64,000 bases of DNA from Manduca sexta (taxonomy: Eukaryota > Arthropoda > Insecta > Lepidoptera > Sphingidae), in contig NC_051131.1 in NCBI RefSeq assembly GCF_014839805.1, forward strand, positions 14,744,913 to 14,808,912, written 5' to 3'. Position 1 is the first letter of the stretch, and each line of letters starts with the position of its first letter. Shown here one piece after another: positions 12,268 through 24,360 of the stretch. The position numbers were made by a program, and so were the translations under genes. The notes beneath the pieces were generated by a model. That model was not told the DNA's origin. It ran no database searches and was given only the letters and a program-made list of their open reading frames with translations.

Positions 12268-15200
12268 TTAATCTCTGCCGAAGTCGTGCGTGTCGGTGGG
12301 CGCGTCGACGCGCACGAGCGCCGCGCCGAGCACGAAGTACCCCTCGTAGTGCGCCCGCGCAGGCGAGGTGTCGTAGTGGTAGTGGCCGCCGTCGCCGTGC
12401 GCGCTGAACCCGTGGAAGTGCTGCACGCGCAGGTCCAGGCCCTGGGGGACGGGGAGTGGCTATACTGCACTGTTTTCATTTTTATACAAGAAAATTAATA
12501 ACGATCTGTGTCACGAATTTTGAGTAAATGTTACTCGTCGAATAAATATATATAATCCGAACTAAATACCAAAGTCACACTTTATACTCCCAAATAAATA
12601 CATGATCTAGTAGTCGATAAGACATAAATGATATTGGAAATTTAGTTATAGCCACTGGACACCGGACTCTAAAACTAATCCATATGTTTTAAACTTCTTT
12701 GCTACTAAGTTTAGACGATTTTAGATAAAATAACTGTGGTGGTGTTAGGCCTACCATGTCGCCGGTGACAAGCGTGCCCAGTACGGTGATGGGCGCGGAC
12801 ATCTCGAAGTAGTGCAGCCACTCGTCCACGTCGGAGTCGGAGCACAGAGGCTTCGTGGAGAACTCCGGCATCACGTGGAACTTCACCGAACCATTCTTCA
12901 AAAGGAACATGCCGCCCAGACCTGCAATATTTTATGGATGTAGAGAAGATTGCTTATGATCACTCATGATATATTAAAGATATAAGTTTCTTATTATAGT
13001 CATTTTGAAATTGCGTTACTAAATAAAACTACATACTGGTCTTCACCTTTGTTGACATTGTGCCAAAAATCATCCATTAATAACTAATATTTTCAACTAA
13101 AATTCTGATTTTTCGATTTTGAAGTTTAATGCGAATATGACGTGTGTGTGAGTATATTTCTGACTGAAAGTATGATGTTGCCGCGGCGCGGCGCCGAATT
13201 ATCTTAGAGGAGTAGTAGTGGCATTAAGGCGCGTACAATTGAAATTACTTTTTATTAAAATTTATTTTGTTCGAAATTTACTCTTTTTTATGAGTGTGTA
13301 TTTTCAACAAATTCTCTTTGGCATATGAAATCCTACATAGTTAGGTACTATTATACCTATGATACTCAGATTAAATCCGACTCACCGACTACTTTATCTT
13401 TATAGTATTTCTTGAGGCCTTCCCTTATAGCGGTGATGTAGTTGTCGGCTCCCGTGCGGCCCTTTACTTCGACCTTGATCACCTGGAGGTTGGAACATTC
13501 AAGTATCATTTCACTACAATATTACATCATTTCTTTTCAGGATTTCTTCAAGTATTTTTGATGTTTTATTTTTTTATTGCTTTGAATGACGAGACGAGCC
13601 CACCGTTCGCCTGATGGTAAGCGATACGATCGCCCATAAACAGCAGAAACACCATCCAATACCTTGCATTACAAAGTATTGTTTGGTATTCCACGCGCTG
13701 GCCTGAGACATAAGATGTTGTCTTATTATGTCCAGGGCCCTTATTCTGTATGATAGTGTAACCGCGTAACGCGGCCGTGTCATGTTATCTTCGAGAAATG
13801 TGTGTGGAATGGTATTCTGTAAGCCAAATTTCTATAGTCCTAAACATGATGCGTTGTGTTACGTGCTTGTTACACACTGTCAAAATTACGTGCGGGATAG
13901 AGAATAAGGCCCCAGTAGTTATACTGGCTACAATGTCCTTCAAACTGGAACACAACAACACTGCACACTGTTTGCTTGGCGGCCGCTATAGACATTGCGG
14001 TGGTACCAACCCAGGCGGATTCTCTCATATGAGACACCTACCACCACCATTTTTATGTGTTTTGTAATACCTACACGCTATACGCTATTTAGTATAATTG
14101 CTATATGGCTCATGTTGTGGTTGCATATAATTAGAGTTGCAATAATTTTTTGTTTGTTATGCATGTGTGATATATTTGTAAATTATCATTGTAAACTCAG
14201 TTTGCAATTCTAAATAAATAAATAAATATACAATACCTATACATATAGCAGCAAATGGAAGTCTTTTACACGTTTTTATAAAACTCTCTTGTTTATAATT
14301 TTGGTTGTATAAAAGCGAATTAATTAACAACCTTTTATCTCCATTATAAATATTTAAAAATTGATGTTACCTTGCCAGGGTTCCCGTCTGTGACGAGGTA
14401 GTTCCCGAGCAGTGCGGAGCGCGTCTCTGTGTCGGGGAGCTGTCGCTGCAGGTAGCCGCTGCTGCCCTTCGCCGCGCCCCTCGGCTCCACCGTGACGATG
14501 CGCGAACCCTGACTCACCGTGCCGTTCTTCACCATCAGGTTCACTATACCCTGGACCACAGATATGAACACGTTCGTCAGGTCTGCAACACATTCAGACC
14601 TAACTAATCGTTATTTTAGGCTCAAAATAAAGAGAAGTTGGGAAAAAGTTATATCGTATTACTATCATAATGTGATTTTTTTTTAATTTTGAAACTTCAT
14701 GTTAAAACACTGGCATAATAACAAGTTATAATTAATGGAACTGGATTGCTTATTTCTATAATAAGGAAGAAGTTTGATAATGGTTCTTGCGGATACCTCG
14801 CAGTTGACGCCGGCGTAAGGCCAGGGCCCTGCGCCTGCGCCGGCCACGTACGCGCTGTCGCCGCGGCGGAGGTGCTCGACCAAGCCCTTCAGGTCGTACA
14901 CCTTGTCACGGTTCACGAGCGGCAACAGGTACGGCACCCCGCCCACCTCCACTAGTTTAGGGTTGCCACTTAGACCTGCAAATGGTACAGACAACCTTTT
15001 TAAATAGATAGGTGCGTTATTTCCCTAAAATAATGGGCGATGTAGCCAAGGACCTAATACTCTAAGTCATACATTTAAGCATTGTTTAAAACTATTGCTC
15101 GCAGGTCATTTAGCGAGAAGACCCTTCCTGATAATATGAAATTCCCACTGTGGCCTTTCTCCAAATAAAAAGTATCGTAATTTATATTGAAACTAACATT

Positions 15201-18200
15201 TTCGATCAAAAACAGTTGGTCGAAGACGAGCATTCGCCTATAGTTCTGCCCGCGTCAAAAAAAATCTAAGATAAAAAACAACATATAGCAGTCAGGAGTA
15301 ATGTAGCATCCTATTAGTCTAAAAATTTCAAAATCGGTCTAGTAGTTCTTATGATTAGTGCGTTGGAACTAACAACATCTTAAGATTTATATAAGTATTA
15401 GTAGATGGATTATATTTTAAACTTTTTTTTTATTTAACCTATTGTAGTTTAATCATGATATCTAGTGAGGCGGCGTATGAGAAATAACATATACTGTAAG
15501 CAACTACGGCGCGTTGTGTAAATAAAAAACACTACTCTTAAACCATGAAGTTCAACTCGAGATAACACCGCGTGGACGATATTTGTTTATTGAGAATGAT
15601 AACCGAGTTTTCACCAGTAGCGGATCCAGGAATCACTGTGTGAATGATAAATAACAATTCAAAAGCCATCTGCGAATTAATTAGAGACGATAACTTGGTT
15701 TGATGCAAGATCGACAACGCCTTCAATTCCATATCAAATTTATATCGACAATCAAAACATTGTCGCAGTGTCGCATTGTAGTATCTCAGACTACGAGACA
15801 TTTACTCTAGATTTTCGCACTTAATAGGTAAATTCCACACGAATCGTAATTATTTTGTTAAAAAAATATTTTAATGTAACGATCCATTGCGGCATAACGA
15901 CAAATCAGAGAACTCAATATTAGCGAAGCGTTAAAATAATTTAAATATCGCACCCGACTTTCAGTAGATTGGGGTAAGTACAGTTGGCGTATCGGCTTAG
16001 ACATGACGAGTGGGGGCTTCGAACCCCCAACCTTCTTCCTAGATACGCTAACGATCATCACTCAGCACTCTGCTACTGTCTGCTATCGCGAGTTTACACT
16101 TGATAGCTAATTTAATTATATAATTGTTATAACATTAGATATATTTTATAGAACAAGGTTACTGCAGAAATTAATACATTTTTTACATTTTTATTTGTTT
16201 CTCCTGGGTGAGATGACACGCTTGTTAGAATATTAAAATTTTACACTAGAATCAAGAAAGCTCCTCCGATTGTCATACTACTAGCGCCATCTAGTGAATT
16301 ATTAGTATTTATTTTGCTCCCATTGGTTGTAATTGTTGTTGAAATGCTTGTAATAGTTATGGATACTCACCCGATGCTGTGAGGTAGTAAGGGGGTTTCG
16401 TGAGGTCCGGGCACTCCACCACGGACACCTCCACATGTTCGAAATTCTGGCGCAGGGCGTTCGACAACACTGGACCATAAAAACTTTATTAATCATTAAT
16501 TCATTACCCATAATTGTTGATGTGTCATCCTTTCCCAATGGTCGTCCTGAGCCGAGGTTCGTGACCCGTAAGTGGGTCCCCTCAGCACGGTCACTTATTT
16601 TTTAAGGGTTTCGAGTGCCTAAAGCACTCACCCGAAAGTCTGGTGTGTTGTATAAGCCCTGTCAGCCTAACAAACGTATAGTCAGCTACTAAAAAAAACT
16701 TATTACCTTACCACCTATACGCACGATAATTTAACCTTTACTGGCATAATTTTTAATAATGTTACTATAATATATTGACTTTATGAAAAAGTCCGTCGGG
16801 ATACATACTACATCGACTTACAAGTCGCGTTTTTTTGGGACATTTTAGTCGGGCTTTAAACAATTATAACGTTACCAACAACGCTGACTACAAACAAGCT
16901 AATATACGGCTTGCATGTGAAGTGATCGCTTACCTTGGACGACCTCGTCCAGCGGCGGTTGGTACAGCTCCTTCTCTACGATGGGCACGCTCGCGTAGTC
17001 CACTGAGGACATGCTGCTATATAACAAAAATGAAACAGTTTATAAAAGTATTAGGCCCTTGACAATGCGCGGGATATTGATAGGCTATAGAGAGTTGGGT
17101 TGTTTATAGTTACATGCCATATTCTATATAGTGTTAGATTAACAATTTCATAGAAATTCACGGCCATGGCAACATCTTAAATTTATGGACTACCGCCAGT
17201 TTACTGAATTAAATCTATGTACACTCACATTGTCTAAAAAGTACGTACAGTGGTTAAAAGATTTAAGTACCTACAATTGCCATTTTTTTTAAATTCAGAT
17301 AAGAAGATTTTAACCACACCTAATTTTGATTAAGTATAGCCAATTAATGTAATTAGAATATTATTCAACAATATAACCCACACAGAGATACGTAACATCT
17401 CATTTGCAGATCAACATATAAATTCGAAAAACGTTTTATTTCAACATCAAATAACTATGCAATAGTAATTTACATGATGGTGTGACACCATCAGAGAGAT
17501 CATGGGAATCCCAGTCACGAATGCTCTGCGGCAGGCACAAGACCGGATGGAGTGCAACCAGCTCGTCAGCGCCATCACTAAGGCTTTCCGTAGCAGGCAC
17601 GACATAGAAGAGAGTATGTAATTTACATTGTAAGTGTAGCTTTGTTTCCTATTAAATTACGATAATTATTCTAGCAATAGTTTAGTCAACTTGACAGGTA
17701 AGTCGGTCAGGCGAACAAAATTAATATGAGCTTCGTAGTGATTCAGACATAGGTAAGATGTGAGCGCTTGGAATTTGTGCTGGATTTGTATTGATTAAAC
17801 CCATTTTTCAAAGTTTTTTAGATGTTCTGTCACTATTACAACTTATTAGTGAGGTCGGCTTTTCCTTCAAGCGAATTAACTTTCATCATTATGTACGTTA
17901 CTAACTTTTGCTCGCGGTTCTGCCCGCTTGAAAAAGTTCTTCCGGGATAAAAACTAACTTATTCACACAGGAGTAATGTAGCTGCTTAATAGTGAAAAAA
18001 AATCAAAATCGGTTTAGTAGTTCCTGATATTAGCGCGTTCAAACTCTTCAACTTCATATATTAGTAAAGATATATTTAATACACTTTCTAAATAAGTAAG
18101 TATAGAAGCGATGTTATTGACTAACAGCAGTTTTCAATAAACAATCCCAATCTCTATCTTCAATCTTATCCCGACAATGAACGAATCATAATAACTCAGT

Positions 18201-19524
18201 TAAAAACATGTAAAAAAAAATGATATAATTGTTTCATGTTTGATATAGTTCGGAAAAAGCGATTGGGATCCTTTATTGAAAATGGCGGTTAATAATTCTC
18301 TCTGTTAACGATTGGGGATGCAAAGAAGTAAAAACAATTACATTATTTTTATAATATAGCTCGATATAAAATTTTGACATTTAAAGCTGGTAACACTATG
18401 ACCGTTAACAGCGAGCGACCGGCGCATGCTATTGTCGACGAGGAAAAAACAAAATCCATTCTTGTAGTGAGACCTGTCAAAACGTACAGCCACTACCACG
18501 ATATTATTTCACACGTCTTCTAACTTTTCTTGGTCAAAAATAAAGTCACTATTGTTGTTAAAATGCACAAGTCTAATAAGTACTGGAAAGTCCGGGACTC
18601 AATCACTATATTTCGGATTATACATCATGTTATTACATTTTACCATTTATATGTTTTTTCATAATTTCACAAACTTTTTAATATACGTGAGATTACTACT
18701 TCTAGATTGAATCTACATTTTGCGTTTTGAAAAAAGATTCACGCTATTAAGCTATATTCAAATCCAAGAAACACAGCCTTAGCCGCACAGTGAGGCTCAG
18801 AAAACTAGAATAAGTATGTACTTGAATGTAAAAATATTGGTTCGTAACTATTTAGAAATAAGTGAGTAGAAACAGCGGGACCACGTCTTATATTATTATA
18901 TCTCCAATATGATAAATATAGCTCCATTCAAACTTCAAGAAATTCACGACTTTAAATTCGTTGCATTTTTTTTACAAATCCTAAAAGTAATAACACGCCT
19001 TCTGGAATTTAATAATTTAGAATATATGCACGTGTTCTTAATTGATAAAGACTATACTATTGTTATTTATCAGTCTTAACTATATGAATTATTAGGAACA
19101 GTCATCCACGTAAATAGCTGAACAAGTTCAATATTTCAAACTGCGTATACATTTTAGTGTTGTAACTTCTAACAAACGTTTTTTTATTTAAAAAAAACAT
19201 AAAGTCTAAGGGATTTTTTTTAATAATATAAATTAAACGTGTACTGGCTAATTGAAATGTTGAATTTGTACAGCTACTGTTGTGGCTAACTGTACATAAA
19301 TTTACGAATACTCCGTCAACAAAATGTAGTAATTTTTTTTATGAATTAATTTCCAACAGTATCTCTTTACCCTCAACTATTGAACTCACAAATCGATTTT
19401 GATATGAAGGGAGAACCAATAGTAGGGGTGTTGTGAATGCAAACTCGACTTACCAGTGAGCGTCCCCCAAGGCCGCGCCGCGCGCCGCCACGACACACAC
19501 CAACAAAACACATAATTGTAACAT
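12268..19524 (-). CDS. C11orf54: zinc-dependent ester hydrolase, C11orf54/PTD012 family (DUF1907), 8 exons
   Basis: Exons in order: 19524-19454, 17013-16934, 16469-16371, 14975-14797, 14582-14371, 13482-13386, 12921-12755, 12441-12268, about 359 aa. Family landmarks are VECPDLTKPP, EVGGVPYLLPLV, AGAGAGPWP, the WLHYFEMSAPI segment, and the C-terminal HFH...GGHYHYD histidines. In the human structure three histidines bind zinc; these look like their counterparts. The protein ends FGRD, as the family does. Exon 1 encodes a hydrophobic leader (MLQLCVLLVCVVAARGA) absent from the human protein. An internal ATG at 17012 would give a cytosolic form of about 335 aa. The exon 4/5 junction is one base out of phase as read (see findings). 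Introns hold Helitron, SINE/LINE-like and MITE debris. Confidence 0.9.
13580..13734. mobile_element. interspersed repeat fragment (lepidopteran LINE/SINE-like)
   Basis: Contains GTTCGCCTGATGGTAAGCGA, CCCATAAACAGCAGAAACAC and TTACAAAGTATTGTTTGGTA, a block I recognise as common in moth and butterfly introns. A decayed relative lies at about 25487-25570 (CTGATAAACG..CTATAAACAGCAGCAACAC). No ORF is intact. It lies in intron 5 of the C11orf54-like gene and abuts the MITE at 13735. Class assignment is from memory of similar sequences. Confidence 0.45.
13735..13913. mobile_element. MITE, family 1 copy A (about 179 bp)
   Basis: The terminal inverted repeats are GGGCCCTTATTCTGTATGAT at the left and ATAGAGAATAAGGCCCC at the right. 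The interior has TGTAACCGCGTAACGCGGCCGTGTCA and TGTTACACACTGTCA. A second copy at 24189-24360 shares ends and interior. There is no coding capacity. It lies in an intron of the C11orf54-like gene, next to another repeat. Confidence 0.75.
15240..15406 (-). mobile_element. degraded Helitron-like element
   Basis: TAGTTCTGCCCGCGTC at the left resembles the Helitron 3' end. CAGGAGTAATGTAGCATCCT, AAAATCGGTCTAGTAGTTCT and a final TTATATAAGTATTAGTAGAT resemble the interior and 5' end of the elements at 10490 and 17901. It is strongly decayed and non-coding. Confidence 0.5.
16013..16068 (-). other. tRNA-like remnant (T arm intact, 5' part decayed)
   Basis: On the minus strand, GGGGGTTCGAAGCCCCC is a perfect T arm with a B box, followed by CACTC, which can pair with GAGTG at the start. 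The D and anticodon arms cannot be folded convincingly and the length is about 56 nt. This is either a tRNA pseudogene or the head of a tRNA-derived SINE, not a working tRNA. Confidence 0.4.
17484..17615 (+). mobile_element. possible retrotransposon 3'-end fragment
   Basis: The segment is markedly less AT-rich than its surroundings. One frame reads MGIPVTNALRQAQDRMECNQ and then LVSAITKAFRSRHDIEE, which has the style of the C-terminus of a retrotransposon ORF. There are no splice sites in keeping with an exon of the host gene, and the strand is opposite to it. The assignment is tentative. Confidence 0.3.
17901..18070 (-). mobile_element. degraded non-autonomous Helitron
   Basis: The left end CTAACTTTTGCTCGCGGTTC matches the Helitron 3' terminus (minus orientation) with one change in CTAG. 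The body has TTCCGGGATAAAAACTAA, ACAGGAGTAATGTAGCTGCT and AATCGGTTTAGTAGTTCCTG. The right end ATTAGCGCGTTCAAACTCTTCAACTTCATATATTAGTAAAG is a short version of the 5' end found in the large array at 34428-41167, without the CAAA run. Confidence 0.65.
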
Positions 19525-19756
19525 TTTAACCACGTACGTACGTTACTAAAGCTGGATAGCAAGTGAGGATCGAAGTGTGGATCGATGTAAGTTGGCTCGG
19601 AGGTGTAGCGATGGCTCGGAGGTGCTCGTGGTTGTCGCTGCTTCCGTGCGGGCGGGTCGTCGGCTCTCGACTGTGATTGCGGTTATCGTCGAGAATAATG
19701 ATATCGCGCCGAGAGTGTCTACTGGAGGTCGTGACACGTTACGTGATGTTACCCGC

Positions 19757-19762
19757 TATATA
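19757..19762 (-). promoter_or_regulatory. TATA-like element upstream of the C11orf54-like gene
   Basis: TATATA at 19757-19762 lies about 230 bp upstream of the leader-exon ATG, which would leave a 5' UTR of roughly 200 nt if used. It stands out next to a GC-richer stretch but has no other support. Confidence 0.25.
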
Positions 19763-22573
19763 CGAAAAATTTAGTATGTGTCATTGCCGATATTCAATTT
19801 TATATATCGATAGTCAACACTTTATTAATATGCATAGTTATATTTGGCCGTGCAAGTTTATTTCGAACGATTAAGTCAATGTAGACATCCATTTGTTTTT
19901 TCAAGAACTAAAACATGATATCATATATATTGTGCAAACTAAAACTATATATTTATATAGCCGACTACAAAAATAAACATTTTTCTAATCATACTAATAA
20001 AATGTAAGAATATGTTTATATGTTCGAATATTTTGTACAACTGAAGGTAACTGAATCGACTTGCATACAATTTAACAGAAATTTGCATAGATAGGCAAAG
20101 TCGACGCTTCGAAACACACGTAGGACATAGAATATGTTTACGAAAAAGAACTTAAACGCTGATTAAAGTTCGAAAATTCTAGTCACTTAATAGAATATTG
20201 TAAAAAAAACCACATGCCGAACATTTTATTATTGTGTAACATATTATTTTTTTCACTTAAACAACTTATGAGTATGCTTGCTGTTATCCTGAGAGTTCCT
20301 CCGTTCATTAAAGATGCACCAATTAAATAATCTCGAAAAAGAGTGACTACTCACTTTTCAGAAATTTACAGTAACCCATAGAATTACCTCCGATAAATCA
20401 AACTATGGGTAATTGGATGTGTTATATTAATATTTATGAAATTAGGCTGGGGATATTCCATTTAAATAAAAATTAAACAACAAATAATAATGTCAAATTC
20501 TTTATTACAAGTGAAAGACAACAGTTAAATAACCAATATCTGCTCCTAAATAATAAATTATACAACACACTCGGACCTTTCGCTCGCACACTTTGGTTAC
20601 CAGCCTTCTTATAAATACGTACAGACGAACATAAATATAAATGTTTAGTCAATTACGTCATAGTTTTGTCCATATTAAATTAAATAGTATTTCTTGTACA
20701 AATGAATGACGGACGCGATCCGCCCGCCCATAAACATAGGCGTATCTAGAGGGTGGTTCAGGCCCACTCTAAAATTTCCCGGTGCCCAGACAAAGCGGTT
20801 GAGACGACCTGCTAATATTAAAACCGTCAGCGCAGTTATTTTTTTAGCTGCGACACCGGCTTCTGCAGAAAATGACTCGACCTACGCCCATACTATCAAA
20901 TATTAACACCACCCAGAAAAAAGTTGAATTTAAAACAGTGTTACACTAATCCTGGGACTAGATGTCGATGCAAAGCCCCAAACTCTGCTCTGCAGTATAA
21001 ATGCCCAGCATCTACTTACTAGCTGAAAGGGTTAGGGCTCAGTACTGCGTATTAAATTCAGGTGTTAACTATTTAAATAGAACTATCAAAAAGAACCCAA
21101 ACATTTATATTTTCACGCACACAGTTCAGCAACATCTTTTCAAAAGAAATATCAGAAGATATTTGAAATAAAATAAATCAATTACATGCAAAAAACCTTG
21201 CAATATGAAGGAATACTTAAAATTATAAACTCCTTTACCGTATCCACTTTCGAAAAGATATTAAGCTTTTAAAAACAGGCGTCAACAATAAATATAAAAT
21301 ACAAGTAACATATTAATTACCTACAAAATCTAATTATTACTTTGCTTTCAAAGGCTAAAACTAAGACAGTGAGCGATAGTTTCAAATCTAGGCCACTTTA
21401 GGATATGACTTCGAAATAAAAAACATCAAATCATTTTTAAATTACTAAAAAATACGAAGGCGTGTCCGTCACGCAACCAAAACCAATTCCATACAAACTA
21501 TCTCCAATAGTTGAAGCTACGGTATCCTTTGAAGTAATGAGAGTAGAATTAAAGGCCATACATAGCCATGCAGGATATGGACGACAACAAGACTGCAGCA
21601 AAACAGGACTCTAATAGTAGCTTTTATGAACCGTCTGTCGTTACATTATATATAAATTGATTATATTTTATATGTAAATCGTAATTTTCGCGAAAATTGA
21701 AATTAAAAAAAATATCTTGCGTCCATATTATGTCACGAAGGCCTTTTTTTTATTAGTCTCATAAAAAAGCTTAAATCGACAGCTATATGATGATGTCGGC
21801 TCAGTAATGACAAACACCGACTCGCTGATCAAAGTTATGTTAGTATATCGCTAATAAAAGGTAGCATTCGATTTCTACCTAACTTTCCTATACCCAGCAT
21901 AGCTTTGTATGACCACATTATTCGGGGTAATTATGAACAAATTCTTAATTAATCCACCCTTTTCTCAATCCCTTGCACCACTACGATTCTACGAATAACG
22001 ACGCAGTGTTAAGTGTAACGTTTTGTGCATATAAAAATATATAGTCACGACGGATGGTGATGTATCGATTACAATAATCGATTATCCTATAAGGAAACAC
22101 CAGGCGATCAGTTATAACATGCATATAAATCAATATACCTGTCTAGTTTCCCTAACCTATTAATCGATTTGACATAGTTGATTAAATTTCAATCAAATTG
22201 AAAATATATAATCGATACACTACTATACTATAATTTTTGTTATACTATACTCATAAATATATTTTATGGCATTAAATGCCTGCTATGATTTATTAATGTT
22301 GATAAGCTAAACTAAGCAGGTTTGAGAAAGATTTGCAGTTCGTATTTTTTTGAAAAATATGAAAAAAAAAACACTCATAATATATTAATATTTTACTATG
22401 GAAAATAATTCTATACATCTCTAAGCAGTTTAACTGCTCGTGCTACAAGTAATGTGTTAAGCATTTTGGCTTCATACTACTTTGGCAATAGAAATATATA
22501 TTATAAATAGACGAATATAGCATAATAATTTCAATGATGAATGTTATAACACTTGCAAATAAAGACATTTGTC

Positions 22574-23642
22574 AATAGGGGACCGGACAAATTTTCAGAA
22601 GGTGTTTTAAATTGATCATTGTGGATATAAATAGCCAAGAAAAATAGTATTTTGCACAAATAAAGCTTAAAAAGTACATAAAACCATGCCTAAATGTTAA
22701 ATAGCTATAATTCCCGCGCAAACGCTACATTATGTCATTTCGTCTCGTGTGACGTCATACGTGGATAAAGCAACTTGACAATTCTTGTCATTTGAACAGT
22801 GATTCAATAATGCCAGATTAGGGTTATTTACCCTAGATTTAGGGTAAAACTGAATCAGCAGGGTATTTTTTATATGGTAATTTTTGGGGTAATTCTACGA
22901 GTTAAGGTATTAATGCTATTGTTTCACGGTATTGTAATAAATATTGAGCTTAGAGAAAGATGTTTCCTACAAAACTTGTAGGCCATGAAACAATTATAAT
23001 TTTTTATTCAATACAATTTTCGTGTACAGCTAGTTGTTCCTAATAAAATGAGATAATTAAATTAATAATTATTGAAGTGGAAGTGAAGAAAGAAGTGGCG
23101 TCTGCATAAATAAGGATATAGGAAAAAAAAGTACCGAATTATTTATGATTGGTTTAAGGGTAAAATTTTAAATTCCAATTTCGTCGTATTAAATTTTAAA
23201 GGCCGAAATATCCATGATTATTAATTATTTTTACGTTTTTCTTTCAACTGCGAGAACTAATCACTAACTCGACGTGAATTTAAATTCTTTACTTGCCAAT
23301 ACTTGTTTAGTTACCCAGATTAAAGGTGAAACAAAATGTATGAAAAATGGACCTTAAGCTATAACCTTAAAGCATTAAAATAACACAACGCGGTATGACA
23401 TCCAGATGACGTCTGTTTGTTGACATTTTACCCACGTGTGACGTCATGCGCCGTGATTGGTGTTTCATTTGCCGTAAAGAATAGACTAAAAATATTATAA
23501 TTATTGTATTTTATTTATTGATTTAAAAATACTAATCACAACTCTTTTACAAAAACAAATATGAGATAATATTTTTAATATTACAAACTTTACTTTAAAC
23601 TGAATTTCAGATTTTTTGGTAATACCTGTCCGGTCCCCTATT
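22574..23642. mobile_element. putative non-autonomous DNA transposon, about 1.07 kb
   Basis: AATAGGGGACCGGACA at 22574-22589 is the exact reverse complement of TGTCCGGTCCCCTATT at 23627-23642. The interior is AT-rich with no long ORF and contains TGTGACGTCAT twice, once near each end. A clear target-site duplication is not visible. The perfect 16-bp ends on an approximately 1-kb non-coding block fit a deleted DNA transposon. Confidence 0.55.
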
Positions 23643-24188
23643 CCAATTTATACACGCATTATTATAAATATTGTAATGTAAATACGAAGCATCTTCTTGG
23701 CCATTATTAGTATAAACTTCTCTAGTACCGAGAGAGTAATGCGTCATTATTCGTAAACTTTTTACATAAACATCCCAAATGCATACTCGCTGCCCTTCTG
23801 TACAACATAGAATTATACACAAAAATATAAGTCACACAGACTTGTCATTTCTCTTCTCTTGTCATATCATTCTATCACAGCCGGGGACGTCTCCGGCACA
23901 CCCACACAATATACATTAAACAATATGTTTTTGTGACAAAATATATTCTCAAAGTATTCTGATGTTTTATAAATTAATAACTGCTGAATTTTTAGGTAAA
24001 ATTAAAAAATAAATAACCTGATATAATATAATAAATATATCTTACACTTGTGTTTATAATACATATATTACCATAATATATATAAACAGAATAGTTACTA
24101 CTATAGGTACCGGCATATATTTTGGCACACACTCAAATTGTCATTTTATTCACATAATATCATTTAACATGGATCTTGTTTAGACTCT

Positions 24189-24360
24189 GGGGCTTTATTA
24201 TCTATGACAGTGTAAACTTAAAGTAACACGGCCGTGTTACGGTATTCGTGAAATTAGCGTGGAGTGGTATTCTCTATGCCGATTTTATTGTCTTAAACGC
24301 AGTGCATTATATGCTTGTTACACACTGTCATAATAATGTGGGGCATAGAGAATAAGGCTC
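24189..24360. mobile_element. MITE, family 1 copy B (about 172 bp)
   Basis: The left end GGGGCTTTATTATCTATGACAGTGTAA and the right end GTGGGGCATAGAGAATAAGGCTC are inverted relative to each other. They match the copy at 13735-13913, including the interior ACACGGCCGTGTTAC and CTTGTTACACACTGTCA. Non-coding. Confidence 0.75.

Larger units (their letters stand above)
14976..16370 (-). other. intron 3 of the C11orf54-like gene
   Basis: Intron between exons ending 16371 and starting 14975. It contains a degraded Helitron-like piece (about 15240-15406) and a tRNA-like remnant (16013-16068). I see no additional exon. Confidence 0.6.
17014..19453 (-). other. intron 1 of the C11orf54-like gene
   Basis: The donor GTAAGT follows the leader exon at 19454. 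The 3' end reads TATAGCAG before C-ATG, giving two adjacent in-frame acceptors (NAGNAG). The intron is AT-rich and carries a LINE-like fragment at 17484-17615 and a degraded Helitron at 17901-18070. No further exon is seen. Confidence 0.6.

Noticed and set aside
13777..14213. Plus-strand ORFs of 72-96 residues
   Set aside because: They run through a MITE and flanking intron DNA of the C11orf54-like gene, and no homology is seen.
20706..20906. 66-residue ORF in the intergenic region
   Set aside because: Overlaps repeat-like text (GGCGTATCTAGAGGGTGG), with no splice context or recognised family.
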